Assembly (NCBI GenBank): GCA_004352715.1
Contig: SCFE01000077.1
Span: 829,986-893,985, forward strand
Source of the DNA: Hofstenia miamia
Lineage: Eukaryota > Xenacoelomorpha > Acoela
Reading direction: 5' to 3'
Length of the DNA: 64,000 bases
The translations under genes and the position numbers were made by a program. The notes under the pieces were generated by a model. The model ran no database searches. It saw nothing but the letters and a program-made list of their open reading frames with translations, and was not told the DNA's origin. This document shows, piece after piece, positions 23,126 to 34,450 of the stretch; the first letter of the stretch is position 1, and every line of letters starts with the position of its first letter.

Positions 23126-24187
23126 CTTTATGCAAAAAATATTTTTTGAAAATTTCTATGATATAATCAAATATCAAAAGAAAAATTCAAATAAATACAT
23201 AACAGAATGAACTAAGTCTATTAATTAATGCAACAGCCCTCACAAGCAAGCACTTTCCACCTATAGGGCAGGTGGATGATCTAACCAGGCCTTATCTTGG
23301 AGGTTAAAGCTGCAATTGATTCAACCATTCAACCACTGTTCATTTAGGAACAATACTTGGACCAATGTGTTATTGATGTGATGAACTGATCCACTGGCTC
23401 TCAGACCACATTTGAAATCATACACCATACAACCACATTAAAACTGTTTTGATTCCATGAGAGTTAAAATATTCAATAATTTATTGATGTTTATTACAAT
23501 AGTTATAATAAGGGAGTGGAGGTTACACAAAATGACGTAATCACTGATTCATGGATATTGATGGGGGTTGCAAAGCCATCTAGCAGTGATGTAATTACTT
23601 TAATAGCTATATTCCTCTAGATTGTCTAGTTTGTACATATTTACAAAATTGCAAACCTTACAATAAGCAACTTATATTTACAGTATTTATAAAATTAAAC
23701 AATATATTCAACATAGACAAGTAAGAAAAAATAAAAGCTACACAGAACAGTAAATAAAAAACAATTAAGACAAAATAAAATAAAAAAGACAGATAGATTA
23801 AAAATAATTTGCAGCTAGTAATTTCTCCAAACATTTGATTTAGTGTTATGCCCATATTCATATTGGTTTGCAAGTAGGTTTTCCTTCAGCAGTTTTCTAA
23901 ATCAATTTATGTTTGGTGCAGTGGCGCTATTTCAGAAAATTCCTAAGGGAGCCAAAATTATTTCTTAGTAATAGAATGCCCAAATCAGTGAAAATTGACA
24001 ACTTGCAACATTCATATAGATCTCATTTAACAAGTCCTTTGAGTGTTTGACACAAATTGGCTGACTTTATTCCTTTTTTGACCTATTGAATTGAGCAATA
24101 TCTTTTATAAACTCTGTCATTTTTTGTTTATATTTTTCAGAAATATCATCAAATGTCCCAGTGCATCAATTTTACCCACACATTCTA
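23126..24187 (-). repeat. Inverted duplicate of the 11997-13032 contig
   Basis: The reverse complement aligns with the isolated contig over its full length. Here the sequence continues on both sides without a gap, so this is the better-placed copy. It contains the same T-rich 71-codon frame (23658-23873). No transposon family recognised. Confidence 0.85.
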
Positions 24188-24189
24188 AT

Positions 24190-25010
24190 TTATGTAAAGG
24201 ATTGGGTCAATCTTCAGATTCAAATTTTAATCACCAATCCTGTCCATTTGAGAAATATTTGCAAACAAGATTACACTGTATTACTAATGGCTTAGCTGCC
24301 CCACAGAGAGTGGAGTGCTAATCTTGATTCTGAAGATGGGAATTTAAATAATTCTAATTTTCATTAGGAAAACTATCCTTTTTCCAATGAAAACTTGTCT
24401 AATGAATGTGAGCCTGTGGAGAATGCATTCATAGATTTACTATAGGAATATATTGCATTCAACAGTTTCCAGCACAGATTACATAATCCAACTTTAACAA
24501 AACGTCATGGGATCATTCATGTTCTCAAGTGCAAAATATGTAAAGCAACACAATATGGAATGGAACCACAAATGTTCAGTAAGCAGAACTAAAAAATACC
24601 AAAATAAAGCAAGGGGCAACTGTAATAAATGCAAGCAATCACAATGTGGACAACGTATTGCATTGGAAGAAAAAATTCTTTTTTGTGACTGTGACAGCCA
24701 AAATCTTCAATAAATTATGTTCTTGTTATTTAGCAAAGAAAAGCATAAAACATTTTAGAAATAGCATTATTTTTCCAAATATTTTAATATTTGAACATTG
24801 TTAGCAATAGATAATTTGATGCGGTCATTTGTGACTGCCATGGGTGTTAATGGCTGTACAGAAGTTGGTTGTTCTAGTGTTAATGTGTACTGCATTAAGC
24901 ATCACACAAATTTAATCCAGCAACTTTGTTGCTTTAATGCAAACTGCATTACAAATACTTCTACTAGGCAGTATGTATATAACCAACTTGATTCTTATTA
25001 ACAACAATAA
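24190..25010 (+). pseudogene. Cys-rich remnants, possibly a KDZ-type transposon zinc region
   Basis: Three short frames on the + strand carry Cys/His clusters: HGIIHVLKCKICKATQYG at about 24506-24560, NCNKCKQSQCGQ at about 24616-24655, and GCTEVGCSSVNVYCIKHH followed by CC and C at about 24850-24950. The spacing of the last cluster (C-X4-C-X6-C-X2-H and then C-X4-C) recalls the CxC clusters of Kyakuja-Dileera-Zisupton transposases. Stops and frame changes separate the pieces, so it is a pseudogene at best. I am not sure of the family. Confidence 0.3.
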
Positions 25011-25479
25011 AATGATTAATATAAAACAAAATATCAAAACACTAAATGAGAGGACTTTGTTGAGACTTCTATTGGGAAAACATATTGACAGAAATATCTA
25101 AGTTTATGTGATTCAACTTTCATTATTTGTAAGTTCAACAGTCTTTCATTAGACATTGTTGAACATAAAAATCATTTAACTTTACTTAGAACTGAAAAAT
25201 ATCTTGCAATGGTAGCAGGGAGCAGAGAAAAAACAATCTTGAACAATTTCATCACCTCAGAAAAAACATACTTCAATTTCCGATAAATTCCAATAAGTTT
25301 CCATGATATACAAATTATTATGCATTGGAGAATTTTTTGAATTATCTGCTTGTGTTTCAAATGCAATATCATTGCTGCATGTTGTGCATCACATACAGTA
25401 TGAGGTAGGCTGGTTTACTGCTGCTACCAGATTCAATCACTAAAATAGCATAAAACTATACTGATTGTGATCAGTGACA

Positions 25480-26370
25480 GGACAGGGAAAGTAAGCAAAA
25501 ACCTTGTCACCTCTTTTGTGTGGTTCACCATATAATTTTTTTTGAAATTTCTTTTCTGACATATGACAGATTGATTTGTATTGTGACATACAGTTAAATG
25601 AATTTGTTGCATTTCATTGATCATTCATAAGACATACTTCTCTATGCTGACATTTTGATACTTGGGGAAGATCATTGCTAGTGGTGTCATTTCTTTGCTT
25701 TGAAAAGGAGCTTTGAATTGGCTCACTTTCATGGTGGCATGTACTGAGGTATTGTAAAAATATTCAATGACCTCTATTACTGTGCTCCATCATTTACTGG
25801 CTGCACACTATAAGGCCTTACTTATTAGCTTGATCAGGGTCCTATTCAATCTCTCTACTAATCCATTAGATTGAGGATGATAGGCCATTGTGAATTCTTG
25901 TATTATTTCCATTTCTTTCAATAATGCTTGCATTAAGTTACTTTCAAATTGTGTTCCATGATTGGAAAATAACCAAACTTGAGGATCCACTCCTTTACTA
26001 TCTTTTTGGCTACTTGCTCAGCTGATGTGCTGCTGAGAGTTATGAGTCAGGCATATTTGGTGAAGTGATCTATCATTACTAGCAGATGTTGAAATCCCTC
26101 ATTGTCTTTAGAAAATTGCTCCAAATCTGTGTGCATGATTTCATTTGGTCTCATGGATGGCCTTCTTTCAAGTTCTGCTCACTGGTGAGGAAAGTGGTTG
26201 ATGTTTGGTAAGAGACACTTTTCACATTTGTTGATGACATCGACTACTGCAGATCTTATTCTGATCATTACATAGCAAGTGTTAAAGCTATTTTCAGTCT
26301 GAATTATGCCAAGATCATGCCTCTGGTGTACTCTTCTTACTACGTCATGGCAGAAGTATTCTAGGATGGC
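25480..26370 (-). pseudogene. Gypsy-3 integrase
   Basis: The catalytic core C-terminal half is clear at 25808-25990: FSNHGTQFESNL, where SDHGTQF is usual (the second catalytic Asp is replaced by Asn or displaced), and YHPQSNGLVERLNRTL with the catalytic Glu. The N-terminal zinc region lies further upstream, at about 26180-26300. The tail continues in shifted frames to a KRGDKVFAYFPCPV stretch near 25480-25530, which resembles the usual GDKV motif. Confidence 0.85.
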
Positions 26371-27990
26371 TAGGCAGTTGTTCTAGGTCTTTGTATATAG
26401 GAGGCCATTATCAGTCAATTTCCAATTATAGTGTTTGAAATAATGGTTGACTATTGGGTCTATAGGAAAAAGCTGATCTTTGGTTGTCTTTATTATTTCA
26501 GATAATACCTGGTTGTCGCACTGATGGTGAATTATCTCTTGTTCTGTTATCTCTTTGTGCACCATGATTGGGAGGATGGCCTTTCTGTGTCCATTGGCGT
26601 TAATTTCAGGCAACAGCTCATATTCAGTGAGAGGGATAAATCTGATCCTAATTTTCTCTCTAGCCAGCTTCTTGAGATCATGCTCATAACTGGGTAATGC
26701 TGTCCAGTAGTCAGTGTTGAGGTGCAACTTTCCTGGTTGACGTTGAATGGAGAATAAGAGATTGTTCATGTATTCTATCTACCTGGCCACTATGTTGGAC
26801 TTGTTGCCTGAGAATTTTTTCAACAATGCAAGTGTGCAGTTGTCAGTGTGCACTACAAGAGCATGTCCCAGTATAAATAGTGAAATTTTTTCAAGGATTT
26901 GACTAAGGCTAGCATTCTGCACTTGGTGGCCCCATAATTTCTCTTGGTGGCTTGGAGCTCTTGACTAAAATTTTGGACTGGACTTTCAACTAGATCTCTT
27001 ATCTGTCTTAGTCAACCACTTATTGCCATGGCACTGGCATCTCAGTCAACAATAAAATCTTTTGTATAATCTGGAGTGTTAAGAGTCAGGATTTTCTTCA
27101 GTTCACATTTTATCTGTTCTAAGTCCTCTTGCTCAGCTTAACTCCACTTAAACTTGCCTGACTTTTTCAATAAATGTGAGATGTTTCAGGTTTTCTCTGC
27201 CAGGTCAGGGATAAACACCCCATAGAAGTTAAGGAAACCCATCAGTCATTGCACATCTTTCTTGCTCTTGGGTATTTTGATCTTATCTAAGAAATCCTTG
27301 GCATTAGTTTTGATTGATATTCTTCCATGCTCAATCACTCAACCCCAGAATACTACTTTGGTCTGTCCCAACATGCACTTATTCCCATTTAACTTTGAGT
27401 CCAGCCTTTTGCAGCAGATCTAATGTATGTTTTAGTTTTTTGCAAATGTTCTCTGAAGGTGTTGATTGCAACTAGAATGTCGTCTATGTAGATGGAAGGT
27501 CTGGGTGGTGGGCCATTACATTCACATTACCCCTAAGGACCTCAGTCACATAATGCTGAAAGGTGGCAGGAGCATTACATAGACAGAATGCCATATATTT
27601 CCATTTTTTAAGCCCATATGGTCTAATGAAGGTGGTCTTCTGGATGTCAGAAGGTCACATTGGGACCTGCCAATAGGCCTTGCATAAATAGAGGCATGAG
27701 AAAAATTTGTATCAGCTGGCATCATACAATGAATCCTCAATATGGAGAAGAGGATAAGCATCCTTGATTGTCATGTCATTCAATTTCCAAAATTCAATAC
27801 ATAGCCAATATTTTTCACCTGGTTTGATGAAGGCTGTCAGCATGGCATATGGACTATTACTCCCTTGTATTATACTGCTTTTGATAAGGTCACTTAATAT
27901 CTTTTTGTACTCTTCCTTTAGGTTCTCAGGTACTTGTCTGAGCAGGAGTCAAATGGAGTTGTCATGCTTGGTTTCAATGGCATGATTCTT
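26371..27990 (-). pseudogene. Gypsy-3 reverse transcriptase and RNase H
   Basis: The palm carries IYIDDILVAINT at about 27460-27495, with both catalytic Asp intact. Flanking RT blocks are in several frames, for example one near 27546-27761 that contains residues of the FxxLDL-to-palm stretch. RNase H lies around 26760-27060 with many stops. The 128-codon frame 26383-26769 covers the RNase H/integrase connection. No continuous frame remains. Confidence 0.82.
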
Positions 27991-28002
27991 GCCTATTGCT
28001 TG

Positions 28003-28860
28003 TCAAACACTAATGACCCCATAATTGAAGACTTCATTCTTGCTTTTGAGAATGGTGACCAAAGACATACACTCTGCCTCAGTGAGATACAGATGCGACT
28101 TGCTTGTGACAGTAGGAATCATAGTGGTAGTAGGTGCCTCCTCCAAATCATGTATGGTGGTAAAGATAGGTAGACATGTTATGTTCAGGTTCTCAATGCA
28201 AATGGGTACTGCCACTATCTTAATCTGTGAAGTATCAAAATGTATGGGAAACTGAGAACTGTTCAATATTGTGATGTAGCTTTTCATGCGCTGGATATGA
28301 CACAGGTTGGGTGATAGAGTGACTCCTTTACAATATTTCCCTTTTTGTCTGGAAACCATGACATCTCCACTATAGTCATCCCCAGTAAAAACCACAGCTC
28401 TTGTCCAGTGTCTTGCCTCTAGATGCACAGGCTCAGTAAGTTTAAAATATATTTCCTTCTCTGGAACTGAGGTAAGTTGGGTGGCTTCATGGTCTTGGAT
28501 GGAGATCATGTTGTTTCCATAATAAATAACACAGGCATTACATTCCAGAAAGTTGCTTCCCAAGATGACATCATAAGGTAATGGTTGATTGGAGGTATCC
28601 ACCATGACCAAATCAATGTTGAACAGTTCCTTGTCAATTCTCATTTCCATATAGTGAATTTTTCCTTTAAGAGAGATCATATTTCCAGATGCGTCAATTA
28701 GATGGAGGGTTGAAGAATCAAAGGCTTCTTAGCTCATGCAAAGGGATGTGCAGCATTCATTGCTGATAATAGAAGTGGCAGCTCTGGTGTCTATTATCAC
28801 ATTGATTAAACGCCCATTCACTTCCACAGGAATCACGTTTTTCCTCCTCAAGTTGGTAAT
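28003..28860 (-). pseudogene. Gypsy-3 protease with mutated active site
   Basis: The conserved second half is in the open frame 28003-28680 (DVILGSNFLECNACVI). Upstream the active site reads IIDTRAATSII instead of the usual DTGA; the Asp codon is 28789-28791 and the Arg codon AGA is 28783-28785, a Gly-to-Arg change. A stop lies between this motif and the open frame (near 28730). The product would be inactive. Confidence 0.83.
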
Positions 28861-29009
28861 TATGAGAATGTCCTGTCCTTGTTTTTCAGGAGGCAGTGCT
28901 CCAGCTAGTTTAAAGGTTTAGGTATTTCATGGCAATTTCCATTTGTGTTATCCTCATCAAGTTTGTAAATCAAAAATCCATCACCATCAGCAAATTACTG
29001 AATAGTGGC

Positions 29010-30360
29010 ACTACAACTGGTTCTTAGATGGCCTTTCTGTCTGCATCAATAGCATCAAACTATTGAAAGATCAAACTCCTTCTTAGCAGAGACATTTGAG
29101 AAGCCCTCCTTGGATTTGAATTTGCCAGGCTCTGATTTACTTTTAAGTTTGTTAACATCACAGTCAATCCAGCTTGAATTATGAATCAGATAGACAATGC
29201 CAATGGGCTTTCAAATGATGTTGTGGATACTGTCTTTAGTATCAAATTTCAATTCCAGATGGCTGTGAATGATGGGGGAAGGCCCCTACAGTTATGAGAG
29301 AAAAGGTCATGCCTTGAGTACTTGGGTGAAAAGTTGCTTAAGTAGAACAATCATTTGATTTGAGTAATATAGTTGCAGATGCCATTGCCTTTCTTAAAGG
29401 ACATTTCACATAGCAGAGTTTTGTACTGGTGCTTTATATGTGGTGCTCTATGATGATCTTTGAAGAAGCCTGCAAGGAGTTGACAATTGGTCTTTGTTTC
29501 ATGGTCCAGCATCATGTATTGGTTGTAAGCTAACCCATGAAGGTACAAAGGAAACTGAGACACAGCAGCCTCTTGAGACTTGTGATATTGCTTCATTGTC
29601 AGTTCAAAAAGGAAAACCCACTTGTCAAAAAATGGGGACATGTTGTTTATTTGACTGGTAAATTTTGGGAGCACCAAATGCTTGCTGAAATATTCCAGTC
29701 CACTGCTAGATTCAAGGGGAAGGATTGACTTGGTGTGTTGTGGCCAACCACTTGTCACAGACCCAATAGGTAGACCAAAATTAGGACTTCCATCAGCAGT
29801 AGACAAGGTAGACACATTTGTCATTGATGACTGTGTAATTTCTGGATTACAACTTACAAAAGAGGTGCAGAATGACACAGAGTTAGGAGTCAACATTGTC
29901 ATATGCTCATACTGTGAGGGTTGGGATCCTTGTTGAGAGGCTAACATTTGAGCAAAGTTATGAGTTAATGTTTTGCCAAAATCATCCATTGCATCACAGG
30001 TGACATATTTTGTCCACATGTCAGTAGGGGAATCCTCATGGTTGGGGTTGGTTGCCTTAGACACAAATTCACTGGTCTGAAGCTCTAATGACATGTCAGT
30101 GATTACTTTAGATGCTCAATTTCCAAAATGGGGTGCAGGCTTACCAGAGGGTTGAACAGGAATGGGCAGCACATTTTGTGTATTAAGGACCCAAAAACTA
30201 TTCATGGGAGAAACTTGACTAGGAGAAGTGGGTAAAGACACATTAAAGAATGATCCAATGGTGCAAAGGGTAATATTTGGGCTACCAATGCTTGCACAGG
30301 GGACACTCCACATGGGATCCCAAAAAAGGGAGGACAAACAACTGTTTGACTAGAATCCAT
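29010..30360 (-). pseudogene. Gypsy-3 gag
   Basis: Gag begins near 30360 (MDSSQTVVCPPF) and shifts frame within the first 25 codons. It continues through 30116-30337 and, after a stop, 29351-30094. The latter frame contains the capsid-like LVLPKFTSQINNMSPFFDKWVFLFE part. A zinc knuckle survives at about 29012-29055 as CY-stop-CRQKGHLRTSC, i.e. CX2CX4HX4C with one internal stop codon. Confidence 0.82.
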
Positions 30361-30684
30361 TTTGCAACAATTAAAAGAATTATAACTCTTCTCAGAAAAT
30401 CAACATTTGGGAGTACTCTCCCAACTAAACAACAAGTAGAATTAACAGAACAGTAGCAACACCAAAAAGAAAGTACAGCACTAATCAGTAATAAATCCAA
30501 CATGTAACAGAACAGAGACAAACTAGAAACCATAGTCAGAGGAAAAAACTATCCCAGCTGACACAGAACAAATAGAACCAAAACAAACAGGTTAAGAACA
30601 TTTGGTCACCATATGGGTAGGCACAAGGTTCCATGACTGGAGTACATTTCCAAGTGCCACTTCAGCTGCATGCTGTTGTTTGAG

Positions 30685-30702
30685 ATCACATCAGGGTCAC
30701 CA
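30685..30702 (-). promoter_or_regulatory. Gypsy-3 primer-binding site, tRNA-Trp type
   Basis: On the minus strand the 18 nt after the LTR are TGGTGACCCTGATGTGAT. The complement of the animal tRNA-Trp 3' end is TGGTGACCCCGACGTGAT. The only two differences are C-to-T changes, both at CpG sites. CsRn1 and Kabuki elements are known to use tRNA-Trp. Confidence 0.82.
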
Positions 30703-30791
30703 TGTAGAATCAGGGGCTGGGAGCTATGCTAACCCTAATGAAATCATTGTCATGCAGAAGTGACCATATCATAACAGCCCTGATTCTAACA
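30703..30791 (-). repeat. Gypsy-3 5' LTR with long terminal inverted repeats
   Basis: 89 bp. On the minus strand it starts TGTTAGAATCAGGGCTG and ends CAGCCCCTGATTCTACA, so about 14 bp of each end is complementary, far beyond the usual TG...CA. The end abuts the primer site exactly. The length is short for an LTR; an internal deletion is possible, or the true start could lie further right. Confidence 0.7.
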
Positions 30792-33700
30792 AGACTTAAC
30801 ATATAGGAAAAACATAGGTGATTCATCCATGTAACTAGTAATTGTTTAGAAAACATCCAGGATGACCAATTCATATAGCTTCCAGCCAAAGTGCTGTCCA
30901 GGAAAAGAGAAGTTCATAACTTTCTTGATCAATGCTACCCTATTTGTCTCATAACTTATTATCTAGCTCAATACAAAATATACATCTCAATTATTTTCTT
31001 ATCTCTCAGCTCACTAAATAATAGCATGTAATTCCCATGCATTCATGTTAAACAAAGGTATAATATCATTACAGTGTAATCAATTATCAGTGCATGTACA
31101 TGTTGCATTCAAATGAAAGGTTTTATTATCTCTATACATAGCTGTACACATAACCTAATGTGGTCCACAATTTGGGCAACTTACCATCTGAATGCTACTC
31201 ATCAATTCAGTACTTGAAGAAGTATTCCCAAATTGTTGCTGGAGCTTACACAGTAATTATTCTAAACATAACATATCAAAAAAGTAAAGTAAGAAAGAAA
31301 GTAAACAAAGTTGAGGTGAGATAAACTCTATTGAACATTGACTACATCATTGCTCATATTTATACATCATATCAAAAGTAATTACCTGTCTTTGTTTACA
31401 ACTTAAATCATGCACTCATATTTCCCTCCCAAATTGAATTAAGCAACAAAATGCATGTAGCACAACATTGAGGGGTAATATCACAAACTAAACTCGAAAT
31501 GAAACCACTCACCTAGTGTTGACGTCATCATAAAGAATTACAAATTAGAAAATAAAATAAAATTAAGCATAATAAATTAAGCTTAATTAATTACTATTTT
31601 CTATTTGAAATTTTATGCTGTAATTAATTAAGCAATTCTTGTAAGCTAATATAATAATAATTTGCAGCTGATCTTGTATATTTGTGGGAAATACCTACTT
31701 CAGTAGTAATGTGAGAGCTATTCTCTATGCTTAATTAAATGCTTACCTGTTTTGTTATTAGGCTATCAAAATCATCATCTATATAACACCTGTTGTTGAA
31801 TATCACGTGGGTTTGGTGTGTACTCTATCTGCCTGATGGAGTACAAATTATGTTGCAATAGTGAATTTTCAATTGCAGGAAAGTGCAGCAATTATCCCTT
31901 TGTAACTATGGAATTCAATAATTTCATGTATCTAAGCCACACTTGTAGATTTGCATGTGGCACTTTTGGCATTTATTATTAAAAGTCATGCCTTGAGTAG
32001 CTGCTTGATTCTCATAACAAAATTACAATTTAAGATCAAGATTCACATTTAAACTTAGAGCTCTATTCCTAAGGTAGAGAGTAAAATGTGTTAATCTTCT
32101 TTACAATTTAATAAATTTCTAACAATTCCAAAACTGTGTTGGATATCAGATCAATTTTTCTACTGAACTGTTTTAGCTAATTCATGTAAAGTCATTCAAA
32201 AGTATCAGGTAGCTTAGAATTGAATGGTGTTAATGTGTGCAACATCATGTGCTTGCTGTAGCTATAGTTTGACTGTATATTAAAACATATGTGTCATATA
32301 TTGATGTAATTCTATAAACAAGTCTAGCCATAGTAATTTTATATAATTAACCAAATGCATATAGCTTATCATCAAATTTGTATTTGAATTAACCAAGCAT
32401 TAGTAATCTACTATTGTGTTGTTTTTGGGTGAGTATATATTTAAAATCTCTTAATTTCTTATCTAACAGTGCTAAATGTGTGTGGAATATATATATTATA
32501 CATATATATATATATATATATATATCTTGTTCTGAGATTTCACTAGTCATTATTGGAAATTGGTGAATCATTAGTTTCCTGCAAATCTTTACTTTTACTC
32601 ATGTAGTTATTGAATATTTAAAAAAAATTGCAATAACTCAGATGACTCTTTGTGTCCTTGGAATATATAAGGATATTTATAGTTTCAAACTAAAATATGT
32701 AAGGTGCATTGGTAAACTTCAAATTCAAAGTTTGTTATCAAATCCAATAAATGTAAATTGTAATATCTAAGTTAAAAATATTTAATTCTTCATGAAAATT
32801 TGATAAAACCTTGATTTTCTAGAAATAGAAATAGTCATATTGCTCTACTATGCTCTTGTTAATCTTAGTCTCAAAGCAAAAATGTACAAAGAAGCATTTC
32901 AATGTTTACAATTGCCTTCTAGTAACAAACCCTTAAATCCAATGGAAGAATGATGGAGCTTCTTCAAAGTGGAAGTCAAAATGGATTCCAAAAAAAATTC
33001 TTCACAAGTTCTATCTATTAAGCAACTCTTTACCAGAAGGAATCACTCAAACAGAACATCAATTAAATAAATATCTCTATTCCCATAATAACGGCTATAC
33101 TATGCATTAAGGTATGTAATCACACACAGAAAGAATTTTAGAGATACCTAAATATGTTGTATCTCAGTATGGGAGACAATATAAACCATTAATTACTTTC
33201 ACCTGCCTCTGTTTATATTAATTGTATGAAAATATTTCACTTAAATGAAATTTTATTACATTTCTGTATGGATTAGTAAGTTTTTCTAGAAATACTTTAT
33301 AAAAAGTTCAGATTCTATTTATCTAGCCTAAGTGGATGTAAAAATACTTAGGGCAAATTAAAAGGAAGAACATATTTATTGATAAACACTTGCATTAATC
33401 AAACAGTTAAGTTATTAAACATTCTTTTAAAATTCATTTCATTTAATTTGGATTTTGCATATACTAAATTTAATGTTAACAAATTTTAAATTGGAACTAT
33501 ACATTTTTGATTGAATTTTACATATTCACATGTTTTATTTTGCAGCTTACATATTTTAATTTTACAAGCTAAATTGTGAGGCACATCAATAAAATATGAC
33601 AAATTTCATTTTGATTAAGTTGAAAATTTTCCTGTTCACCTTTAACTTTAATTAGGATATGGTATATATGTAGGAGGAGTTAGTTTTGTGGCATTGGTCA

Positions 33701-34450
33701 ATTCATGCATCAACTCAAAACCCTCAATAAGATAAAATAGTAGGAACACATGTGATTTCTCACCAATGCCATAATAACACTTAATGACATTTATCTCATT
33801 CCTAAAAGACCATAATGTAGATATACAGATTCAACATCTTTCTCTAATATGCATAAACCTGAACTATAAGGATCATATTGTTATTGCAAATTGGTAAACA
33901 AGCTCTATTGACAGGTGTAAGGTATAACTACTGTGTTGTTAGCCTATTTATTTAGTTAAAAGAGGAGTGTATCAGAAACTAAGAGACTTGGCATATCTTG
34001 GTAATTTTCAAAATTTAACCAGATGCATGTTTTGGCATCAAAGTGTAAGAAACCTTTAGTTAAAATTCATTGTAGCCTAAAAAATTCTTTTAAATTGCAC
34101 TAATTTTCTCAAAAACTTAACAGAGCAGTATAGAAAATTGAAATGAATCAAACATGGTTAACTAAATATAAAAGTTGAATTAACTTAAAATAATAATATT
34201 TATAATTTATTGATTCTAGCATTTCATAAAGTATCTAGGAGTCATAAAGATTAAAAAAATTTTTGAGAATTTATTTAAAATGTATACAAAGGTTTGTTTA
34301 TAGGTTAGATAGGTTTACAAAGAAACAGTAAGTAGTTAAAATATAGCTGAGAAGAACATGTTTTACTTTTCCAACACAGGACTTTCATAACTAAATATAC
34401 TACTTTTGAATAATAACAAACTTGAACATTGACATTTGTAAATAACTACT
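30792..34450. other. Non-coding CpG-poor stretch
   Basis: No gene recognised. A (TA)n microsatellite lies at about 32500-32526. Open frames are short and AT-driven. The rest of the CpG-poor block ends close to 34460, where CpG returns to ordinary frequency. Confidence 0.6.

Larger units (their letters stand above)
25480..30791 (-). mobile_element. Gypsy-3: CsRn1/Kabuki-like LTR retrotransposon, decayed
   Basis: Minus-strand element of about 5.3 kb: an 89-bp 5' LTR (30703-30791), a tRNA-Trp type primer site, gag, protease, reverse transcriptase, RNase H and integrase. It is unrelated at sequence level to Gypsy-1/2. The tRNA-Trp primer is characteristic of the CsRn1/Kabuki group. All frames are broken by stops and frameshifts. 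I found no 3' LTR; sequence after the integrase tail (below about 25480) does not resemble the 5' LTR, so the 3' end is lost. CpG is extremely rare across the element. Confidence 0.88.
21541..34450. other. CpG-depleted block (about 12.9 kb)
   Basis: Reading by eye I count about 21 CpG dinucleotides in 12.9 kb, with none from 21541 to about 23535. In contrast there are about 26 in 2 kb at 8401-10441, and similar densities in LINE-B to the left and after 34460 to the right. TpG and CpA are abundant, as expected after methyl-cytosine deamination. Both edges lie in contiguous sequence without N. The block holds the inverted duplicate (23126-24187), Cys-rich remnants, Gypsy-3 and long non-coding DNA. 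Confidence 0.8.

Noticed and set aside
32941-33060. NPMEE-like string in a + strand frame, reminiscent of the NPIE block of Tc1 transposases
   Set aside because: Too short, followed by a stop, and no other transposase block was found around it.
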